Positions 1 to 4,989 of a stretch of 5,552 nucleotides of DNA are shown in pieces (positions within the stretch are counted from its first letter, which is position 1; each line of letters begins with the position of its first letter). Made by a program: the position numbers and the translations under genes. The stretch comes from Candidatus Benthicola azotiphorus (lineage in GTDB: Bacteria > Gemmatimonadota > Gemmatimonadetes > Palauibacterales > Palauibacteraceae): the NCBI GenBank assembly GCA_947581745.1, contig CANPVW010000249.1, positions 1 to 5,552 on the forward strand. The letters run 5' to 3'. The notes under the pieces were generated by a model. It ran no database searches and had not been told where the DNA came from. It was given only the letters and a program-made list of their open reading frames with translations.

Positions 1-964
1 GGTTGGTCACGGCCACGACGAACGGTTGGGGAAGGACCCGGCCGGGGTCGGCCGCCTGATCGGCTCCGGAAACCGCGACGAGCTCCGCCACGGCGCCTGC
101 CGGAAATGCCAGCCCGCCTGAGCCGAGGACCTCGCCGTCCGAAACGAAGACCACCTGGTTCGCGCCACCCACGAGCGACATCCGCACCTGGACATCCAGT
201 GCGCCGGCGGAGGAGGTCCGTCCCGATGCAACCGTAGCGCCCGTCGGCGAACCGATTCTCACCTCCACGGGGACATCGGCTACTGCGTTGCCAAACCGGT
301 CGACGACACCGACGCGCAGCGCGGCGGGCGAGTCGTCCAGTCTCAGCACGACCGGATCCGGGGTCCCCGTGGCCCGCGCCGGAGCGGCCGGGGCGACCCG
401 CAGAGTGACGGCCCTCGAGCCGCCGACCGCCACCTCGCCGCTCAGCGTCAGATTGAAGTCCCCGGCCTTCGTCCCGACGGGAAACACGAACGTGGCCCGA
501 CCCTCGGAGTTCGTGACCGCTCTCGCATCCGAACCACTGGCCAGCGCACCGCTTCCGACGAGCTGCAGGCGCAGTCCGCTCTCGCCTCGCGAGCCGCGGA
601 CGACCACGACCGGGACTCGCGCTGAATCGCCGACCGAGACGTCGAATATGCGTTGGCTCATGCTGAACTGGAGCGCCGGCGCCGCCACGGGAGGCGCGGC
701 AGGGGCCCCGCACCCTTCGATCGCCGTCATCACCGCGTCATCCGCGCCGAGCGCGCGAAAGTCGATCCGGTCCCGCTCGGTAGGCGTGAAGGACAGGCAG
801 CTCTGCCGGATGATCCCGGCCACTTCCGCCTTCGTGTACGTGGTCCCGGTGAGGAGGCGAATGATGTCGCTCTTCTGAAGCGGCTCCGCCTCCTGGGCCC
901 GAACGGCCGCGGGCGACAGGAAGAGGACCGCGAACAGGGCGGCGTAAGTGACGATTCGGTGCAT
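1..964 (-). CDS. Secreted Ig-like domain protein, C-terminus beyond window (partial)
   Basis: The open frame reads from ATG at 964 to the left edge without a stop, giving 321 residues of an incomplete protein. Residues 1-23 form a Sec signal peptide (MHRIVTYAALFAVLFLS, then AVRAQ, with probable cleavage after VRA). Residues about 29-86 form a small predicted-helical module (KSDIIRLL, AEVAGIIRQSCLSF, ALGADDAVMTAIEGCG) with two cysteines, C56 and C85, that could form a disulfide. A Pro/Ala linker follows, then beta-rich segments at about 98-191 and 205-287. The second contains VVDRFGNAVADVPVEV, typical of invasin/Big_1-type Ig-like domains. A third seems to start near 292 (PGRVLPQPFVVAVTN). The start is supported by AAGGA at 977-973, eight bases upstream and overlapping the preceding gene's TAA. 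It is the third gene of the operon. It probably acts at the cell surface or in the periplasm, in adhesion or as a structural scaffold; the exact function is not recognisable. Similar N-terminal modules occur, as I recall, in Gemmatimonadota Ig-repeat proteins. Confidence 0.85.
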   Translation of the reverse strand, partial: MHRIVTYAALFAVLFLSPAAVRAQEAEPLQKSDIIRLLTGTTYTKAEVAGIIRQSCLSFTPTERDRIDFRALGADDAVMTAIEGCGAPAAPPVAAPALQFSMSQRIFDVSVGDSARVPVVVVRGSRGESGLRLQLVGSGALASGSDARAVTNSEGRATFVFPVGTKAGDFNLTLSGEVAVGGSRAVTLRVAPAAPARATGTPDPVVLRLDDSPAALRVGVVDRFGNAVADVPVEVRIGSPTGATVASGRTSSAGALDVQVRMSLVGGANQVVFVSDGEVLGSGGLAFPAGAVAELVAVSGADQAADPGRVLPQPFVVAVTN

Positions 965-972
965 GGACTCTG

Positions 973-977
973 TCCTT
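973..977 (-). promoter_or_regulatory. Ribosome binding site overlapping upstream stop codon
   Basis: AAGGA lies eight bases before the ATG at 964. Its first two bases are the last two of the TAA (978-976) that ends the JAMM gene. The arrangement fixes the start of the Ig-like gene and suggests that ribosomes finishing the upstream gene reinitiate here. Confidence 0.7.
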
Positions 978-2247
978 AGTCGGGACGTGGACACCCGGAG
1001 GCGTCAAAGTGCTCGTTCAGGCGATTCATCTCTTCCACCAGCCGCTCGTACTCGGCGTCGAGAGAATCGCTGCTCGCCGCGCCGAGCCCCGCGTAGGACC
1101 CGGCCATCGCTATGAACGCGTCATCCGCCGCGGAGTAGCCCGACGCGAGCATCTCGCAGCCGATGCGCCCGAGGTCGAAATCCTGTCGCCTCTCCTCGTA
1201 CCGCAGCATGCCCTCCTCCAGCGTGGTCGAGGCAGCGAGGAACCGCTCTACCTCCGGTGGCGGAAGAGGCGGCCTCTGCTCGGGCGCGGACACGACCGGC
1301 TGCTCCTCTCCGGATCGGAAGATCCTCATTCCTCCCACGTATCCGCCGATTGCGATCGCCACGACCGCGAAGAGCCACAGAATGGTGCGGCGGCGCAGAG
1401 GCAGCCTGGGATACAGGTGCTCCGATCGGTTGTCCGGAAGCACCAGGGTCACCGTTGCCGGATGCACCCTGGACGGCTGGACCACCTCGAACGCCGGGGC
1501 CTCGGCCCCGCCCGCTTCGTCCGCTTCCGCGGCTTCCTGCCGCACTTCCCGGTCCGGAACGTAGTTCTTCCAGCGAACGGCCGTCGGAATCGGGCCGGAC
1601 GGCGGAACCCCTTCCACGGCCAGCAGCTCGCGGAATGCAGCGGGCTCACCCTCCGCACCCGCCTGCGCCGCCGACGGCCGGAAGACGCCTCCCATCGGAC
1701 GGGTCGGATCGGGAACGGTCAGGACGCAGCACTGCCACGGCTCGCCGAAGTACCGCTCATTCATCTCGCGATCGCCCTCCGAGAGCATCAACCCCAGCAG
1801 GTAGTGCGTGTGATACCAACCGATCAGCACTCCGCCGTGCTCACGGAACGCGTCCTGGGAGTCGGCCCATGCTCTGAGGAGAAACGGGTCCGGCGCGTCT
1901 TCCGATACCCTCTCGTCCGCCGGAACGACGTGGTCGGCCACCGAGTAGTGGACGCCGGACTCGGGGCACCGATACAGCCGACCGAGCAGGAATCCGAATC
2001 GCGACTCCCTGGCGTCCGCCTCCGAGTGCCGGTCGATCTGACGGATCGCGGAGCGGGCCATGAACAGCTCGTACGGTCCCGTTTCCGCCGGTCCCGTCGG
2101 ATCGCCGGGGTCTCGAGTCGGCGTCCAGAGAACCGAGCGGTCGACGGGCAGAACGGCCCGATGATGGCGGGCGGAGCCGTCGGCGCCGCCCTGTCCGCGG
2201 GCGGCGTGACGCAGAGGCGTGTCCCCCGTCTTCCCTCCATTGGTCAT
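976..2247 (-). CDS. Membrane-anchored JAMM/MPN (Mov34/PAD-1-like) putative metalloprotease
   Basis: The 423-residue product has four parts. Residues 1-57 are a Gly/Arg/Pro-rich, probably disordered extension. Residues about 58-190 form a JAMM/MPN domain: SRFGFLLGRLY at 82-92, then GWYHTHYLLGLMLSEGD at 143-159, which contains a perfect HxHx7SxxD signature (H146, H148, S156, D159), then the strand CCVLTVPDP and GGVFRP. Residues 191-283 are a linker rich in Ala and Glu. RRR at 285-287 precedes one hydrophobic helix at about 288-305, predicting a cytosolic JAMM domain and an extracytoplasmic tail of about 115 residues with cysteines C364 and C419 and a charged helical end (EYERLVEEMNRLNEHF). JAMM enzymes are zinc isopeptidases or peptidases acting on ubiquitin-like or other substrates; the substrate here is unknown. 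The family glutamate, normally three residues before the first Gly of GxLxG, is offset: E81 is four before G85, with S82 in the usual place, so activity is not certain. AGGAGG five bases upstream supports the start at 2247; M63 is an unlikely alternative. Confidence 0.85.
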   Translation of the reverse strand: MTNGGKTGDTPLRHAARGQGGADGSARHHRAVLPVDRSVLWTPTRDPGDPTGPAETGPYELFMARSAIRQIDRHSEADARESRFGFLLGRLYRCPESGVHYSVADHVVPADERVSEDAPDPFLLRAWADSQDAFREHGGVLIGWYHTHYLLGLMLSEGDREMNERYFGEPWQCCVLTVPDPTRPMGGVFRPSAAQAGAEGEPAAFRELLAVEGVPPSGPIPTAVRWKNYVPDREVRQEAAEADEAGGAEAPAFEVVQPSRVHPATVTLVLPDNRSEHLYPRLPLRRRTILWLFAVVAIAIGGYVGGMRIFRSGEEQPVVSAPEQRPPLPPPEVERFLAASTTLEEGMLRYEERRQDFDLGRIGCEMLASGYSAADDAFIAMAGSYAGLGAASSDSLDAEYERLVEEMNRLNEHFDASGCPRPD

Positions 2248-2252
2248 TCGCG

Positions 2253-2258
2253 CCTCCT
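2253..2258 (-). promoter_or_regulatory. Strong Shine-Dalgarno fused to the upstream stop codon
   Basis: The string TGAGGAGG (2260-2253) contains the TGA stop of the SH3-repeat gene and a perfect AGGAGG, five bases before the ATG at 2247. It decides the JAMM gene start, which otherwise could be placed at later methionines, and indicates translational coupling of the first two operon genes. Confidence 0.85.
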
Positions 2259-3292
2259 CAGTCCAGCGCGATCAGGTCGAGCACGGGAACTCCCATGAGC
2301 GCGGATCGTCCGGTCCTGACCCGTCCGAGCACATCGATGATCTGCAGGGGTCGCAGGGCTTCCGCCTCGGCCAGCAACTCGAGGGGCACGGCCACGTAGA
2401 CGAAACCCTGAGCCTCGCCGGTGGCCCGCGCCAGGATGAACGGCTCGCCTTCGCGGAAGTCTCCCCGCGCCGGTTCGGCCCGCTCGACCGAGACGAACTG
2501 CAGACGCCAGCGCACCTGTCGGCCCCGGTACTGGTCGGGATTCGCCATCACGTCATTCGGGGTCAGCTGTCCCCCCGCTGCGGAATCGGCCGGAAGGGTC
2601 GATGGGACCCATACCCACCCCTCGACTCGCACCCGGGCCCAGCTTCCCTGCCGCGCCAGGACTTCGAGGTCGGCTTCGGGCCGCAAATGCGCCAGGGTGT
2701 CTCCGGACGGCGACACCTGGAGCTCCGCTCCTTCCCCCCTCACAACGATCCGGCCGGGCAGCTCCGCCGGGCTGGGAGGCGCCGACGGCTCCGGCTCCCG
2801 GGCGTCCGACGCGTCCTCGCTCGAGGCGTCGACCGGACCGGCACGGGCGTCGCCGATCGTGGACTCCGACCACAGCCACCCCGAACGCCGCACGTGCGTC
2901 CAGTTGCCGCGCCGCTCGACGCGATCCAGCAGCATGCCCCGTAGCAGTCGAGCGACTCGTCTCGCTTCGCCGTCGGGTGATTCGCGCAGGTTCTCCCCGC
3001 CCGGGTCCGAGACGATGAGGTCGAAACCGTCGCGGTCGGTCTCCGAGACCGACGCACTCCAGATCCATCCATCCAGCGCGACCCGGATCCAGCGACCCTG
3101 ACGCGCTTCGACCTGGAGGACCGCCCCTTCGAAGACTGTGGCGAGCCGGTTGCTGCCGGCCACGACGGGTTCCTTGCGGAAATTCTCTTCGGGCACCGAG
3201 ACCCGCACGGATTGAGCGATCGCCGGAGCTGCGGACCCGGCGATCAGACCAGAAGCGAGCAACGACGCTACGGCGATTCTCAGCGGCGACAT
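2258..3292 (-). CDS. Secreted triple SH3-like repeat protein with C-terminal OB-like domain
   Basis: The product has 344 residues from ATG at 3292. Residues 1-27 are a clear Sec signal peptide (MSPLRIAVASLLASGLIAGS, then AAPAIAQ). Three bacterial SH3-like repeats follow at about 28-81, 91-144 and 181-231. Each ends in the same 16-residue pattern GxWxxVxxxGWxWxxS (66-81, 129-144, 216-231; the middle and last have small variations). The second also carries ENLRESPDG, the usual NLRxxP signature of SH3_3 domains. An acidic, Pro/Ser-rich linker (146-180) separates repeats two and three. Residues 242-344 (from LTPNDVMANPDQYRGRQVRW) form a beta-rich domain that looks OB-like; I do not recognise its family. 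SH3b domains commonly bind peptidoglycan or peptide ligands, so a periplasmic wall-associated or adaptor role is likely but inferred. It is the first gene of the operon. The signal peptide sets the start, though no good Shine-Dalgarno precedes it; an in-frame ATG at 3400 would add 36 residues and bury the signal. Confidence 0.85.
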   Translation of the reverse strand: MSPLRIAVASLLASGLIAGSAAPAIAQSVRVSVPEENFRKEPVVAGSNRLATVFEGAVLQVEARQGRWIRVALDGWIWSASVSETDRDGFDLIVSDPGGENLRESPDGEARRVARLLRGMLLDRVERRGNWTHVRRSGWLWSESTIGDARAGPVDASSEDASDAREPEPSAPPSPAELPGRIVVRGEGAELQVSPSGDTLAHLRPEADLEVLARQGSWARVRVEGWVWVPSTLPADSAAGGQLTPNDVMANPDQYRGRQVRWRLQFVSVERAEPARGDFREGEPFILARATGEAQGFVYVAVPLELLAEAEALRPLQIIDVLGRVRTGRSALMGVPVLDLIALD

Positions 3293-3410
3293 CCGAACTG
3301 GAAATGGGAGGGTTCGGCCTCTACATTGGCCTCTTCGAGTCCCGTCCCGAAGCCTCGACCCTTCATGGGGCGCAGCATCGCGGCGGGGCTCCGCGTTCAT
3401 CGGTGTCGAG

Positions 3411-3416
3411 TATAGA
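3411..3416 (+). promoter_or_regulatory. Possible -10 element for the plus-strand barrel gene
   Basis: TATAGA lies 21 bases before the ATG at 3438 and shares TATA with the minus-strand -10 box. No convincing -35 is found 16-18 bases upstream (the sequence there is GC-rich), so this may need an activator, be part of another sigma factor's site, or be fortuitous. Confidence 0.25.
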
Positions 3417-3421
3417 CGACG

Positions 3422-3429
3422 GTTCGAAC
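3422..3429. repeat. Short palindrome GTTCGAAC, possible operator
   Basis: This perfect 8-base inverted repeat lies between the -35 and -10 boxes of the minus-strand promoter and just upstream of the barrel gene. A regulator bound here could block the operon promoter and affect the divergent gene. Eight bases is short enough to occur by chance. Confidence 0.25.
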
Positions 3430-3437
3430 AGGTGTCA

Positions 3438-4196
3438 ATGAAATCACTGCCGCAGGTCAAGTGCGCGCGAGGGCTCTTACGGACGTGCTCCATCGTGATC
3501 CTGGCGCTCGGAGCAGTACTCCGGGCTCCGACTCCGGCCGCCGCCCAGGAAGAGAACATAGATACGCCGTATCGATGGATCGAGCGTGGGACGCGCGTCG
3601 GCCTTGTGGGTGGCTACATGTTCACGAACCGGGGCGACCCTCCTTTCGGTCCCGGCTCCTCGCCCTACATCGCCGGCCGGCTCCGGGCGCGGCTCAGCAG
3701 TCCCCTGTCTCTCGAGCTGGGAGTCGGCTACGGCAACTCGAACGAATACGTCATCGACCCGCGCCTCGCGGGCGGTCCGGCGGTCGTGGACACGGTGGAC
3801 GCGGACTGGCTCATCATCGATGCGTCCATGCAGTTCGCCCTCACTGGAGCCCGGGCCTACCACAGGGTACAGCCGTACTTCATCATCGGGGGTGGGATAC
3901 TGCAGGGTCTCAGCACCGGGACCAGTGACGCGCTGCAGTCACCGAAACAGCCATTCGAATACGAGATCGGCACCGTCGCCAAGGTGCAGCTCGGAATCGG
4001 CGCCGAAGTCGACGTGTCGAGTCGTCTCGGACTCGCCTTCGAAGCCCGCGACCACCTGTGGCGGATCAAGACGCCCGAAGGCTGGTTCCGGATCGATGTG
4101 CTTCAGAACATCCTCGACACAGGCTCCGTGGCTCCGTCCCAGTCTCAGTGGACGAACAACTTCGAGCTGTCAGCCAGCCTGTACTACTATTTCTGA
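3438..4196 (+). CDS. Outer-membrane beta-barrel-like protein
   Basis: From ATG at 3438 the product has 252 residues. Residues 1-37 are a Sec signal peptide with a basic n-region, a hydrophobic core (CSIVILALGAVL) and a probable cleavage site at PAAAQ-EE. The mature part alternates hydrophobic and polar residues in short amphipathic strands (GLVGGYMF, YIAGRLRARLSS, LSLELGVGYGN, LIIDASMQFALTG, VQPYFIIGGGIL, VAKVQLGIGAEVDV, LGLAFEARDHLWRI) and ends in FELSASLYYYF, the C-terminal aromatic signature recognised by the BAM insertion machinery. Size and pattern fit a small OmpA/OMP_b-brl-type barrel of about eight strands. The cargo or ligand is not predictable. An upstream GTG at 3432 is an alternative start, but AGG at 3429-3431 is correctly spaced for the ATG. 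The gene diverges from the SH3-JAMM-Ig operon and ends 16 bases before fdhD, so it may be cotranscribed with the molybdenum genes. Confidence 0.85.
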   Translation: MKSLPQVKCARGLLRTCSIVILALGAVLRAPTPAAAQEENIDTPYRWIERGTRVGLVGGYMFTNRGDPPFGPGSSPYIAGRLRARLSSPLSLELGVGYGNSNEYVIDPRLAGGPAVVDTVDADWLIIDASMQFALTGARAYHRVQPYFIIGGGILQGLSTGTSDALQSPKQPFEYEIGTVAKVQLGIGAEVDVSSRLGLAFEARDHLWRIKTPEGWFRIDVLQNILDTGSVAPSQSQWTNNFELSASLYYYF

Positions 4197-4212
4197 TTCG
4201 GTCGGGGGCCGG

Positions 4213-4989
4213 GTGGGCGGTGAGTCCGAATTCGATCCCGCGGGGACCTTGCCTCCTGAAGGTCTCGTCCGGATCCACGTGCAGGATGGCGGCACGTTCG
4301 TCCTGAGCTGCACGCCCTTGCACCTTCCGACCCTCGCCACGGGATGGTTGATCTGCGAAGGCATGGTCAGGGACCGGATGGAGATAGAGAACCTGACTGT
4401 GGAGCGGCCCGAGTCCGGATACGCCGCCCTGGTCTCGCTTCGGCTGACCTCCCCGGCGACCGACCGCCTCGCGAGCACCGTCCCGGAGGGTGGTGATGTC
4501 CACGCCGGCGCAGCAGCTCCGTATTCGTCCTCGGAAGGGGATCCAGTGCGTCGGGCCCCGTCGGCGCTTTCGGCGATCCGTCCGCTTCTCGAAGACCGGC
4601 CGACCCTGGCATCCTGGTTCGGTGACATGTTCGCCGAAGCCCCGCTGCGCTCCGCCGTGGGAGGCATGCATACGGGAGCCCTGGCTGTCCGAGGAGAGCT
4701 GGCCTGTGTAGTCGAGGACGTGAGCAGGCACCACGTCGTGGACCGACTCGTCGGCAGTGCCGCGATCGCGGGAGAAGCCATCTCGAGCTCGATCCTCCTT
4801 CTGAGCTCGCGCATCTCGGGTGCGATGGCGTCCAAGGCATGCAGAGCGGGGGTCGCGGCGCTGGTGTCGCGCTCGGTACCGACCGATCTGGCCGTCTCGG
4901 TCGCCCGCGCCGGGCGGGTGGCCCTGGTAGGCCGTGCACGGCGCGAAGACCCGGTCTACTTCTGGCCCGAGGACGCTTCCCGACGATGA
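4213..4989 (+). CDS. fdhD: FdhD-family protein lacking the CxxC motif
   Basis: The 258-residue product belongs to the FdhD/NarQ family. FdhD moves sulfur from a cysteine desulfurase onto the Mo-bisMGD cofactor so that formate dehydrogenase becomes active; it acts in the cytosol. Family features are LATGWLICEGMV (41-52, equivalent to the usual GFLxxEG), GGMHTGALA (150-158), EDVSRHHVVDRLVG (168-181, normally EDVGRHNAxDKLIG), LLSSRISGAMASKACRAGV (196-214) and VPTDLAVSVAR followed by VALVGRARRE. The segment that should hold the CxxC loop (about 95-110, HAGAAAPYSSSEG) has no cysteine; the remaining ones are C33, C48, C165 and C210. The sulfur-carrying residue of E. coli FdhD (C121) therefore has no counterpart, and the protein may be inactive in sulfur transfer, use another residue, or act as a cofactor-binding chaperone. 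I chose the start GTG at 4213, with a weak GGGGG upstream; TTG at 4249 is possible. The stop overlaps mobA by four bases. Confidence 0.85.
   Translation: MGGESEFDPAGTLPPEGLVRIHVQDGGTFVLSCTPLHLPTLATGWLICEGMVRDRMEIENLTVERPESGYAALVSLRLTSPATDRLASTVPEGGDVHAGAAAPYSSSEGDPVRRAPSALSAIRPLLEDRPTLASWFGDMFAEAPLRSAVGGMHTGALAVRGELACVVEDVSRHHVVDRLVGSAAIAGEAISSSILLLSSRISGAMASKACRAGVAALVSRSVPTDLAVSVARAGRVALVGRARREDPVYFWPEDASRR

Larger units (their letters stand above)
3293..3437. other. Divergent intergenic region
   Basis: These 145 bases are the only sizeable noncoding stretch. They separate the minus-strand operon from the plus-strand barrel gene. They hold the minus-strand promoter (3409-3438) and a perfect 8-base palindrome GTTCGAAC (3422-3429) in its spacer. 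They also contain the predicted minus-strand leader of about 110 bases, with a short direct repeat AGAGGCC on the minus strand. No terminator hairpin or riboswitch was recognised by eye. Confidence 0.7.
3409..3438 (-). promoter_or_regulatory. Sigma70-type promoter for the SH3-JAMM-Ig operon
   Basis: On the minus strand a perfect -35 TTGACA (3438-3433) is followed by an 18-base spacer and a -10 TATACT (3414-3409), five of six matches to consensus. Transcription would start near 3402, about 110 bases before the ATG at 3292. The -35 box touches the first base of the barrel gene's ATG at 3438, so the two divergent units overlap physically. The match is unusually good for such GC-rich DNA; use in vivo is inferred. 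Confidence 0.65.

Noticed and set aside
288..878. Plus-strand open frame of 196 codons opposite the Ig-like gene
   Set aside because: It is rich in Ser/Thr/Arg with no recognisable motif. The minus strand here encodes a signal peptide and Ig-like domains in one uninterrupted frame.
1009..2298. Long plus-strand open frame of 429 codons opposite the JAMM gene
   Set aside because: The translation is Arg/His/Pro-rich with no domain or signal. It is a GC-rich antisense shadow of a gene with a clear JAMM motif and strong Shine-Dalgarno.
3280..3366. Minus-strand 28-codon small open frame in the operon leader, overlapping the SH3 gene start
   Set aside because: No Shine-Dalgarno precedes its ATG and its composition is unremarkable. 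A leader-peptide role cannot be supported from sequence alone.
3586..4212. Upstream extension of the fdhD frame through the barrel gene
   Set aside because: The frame is open only by chance. Its translation over this part is Ser/Arg/Thr-rich and overlaps a convincing barrel gene; FdhD homology begins after 4213.
4197..4212. Terminator between the barrel gene and fdhD
   Set aside because: The 16-base gap has no inverted repeat or T-tract.
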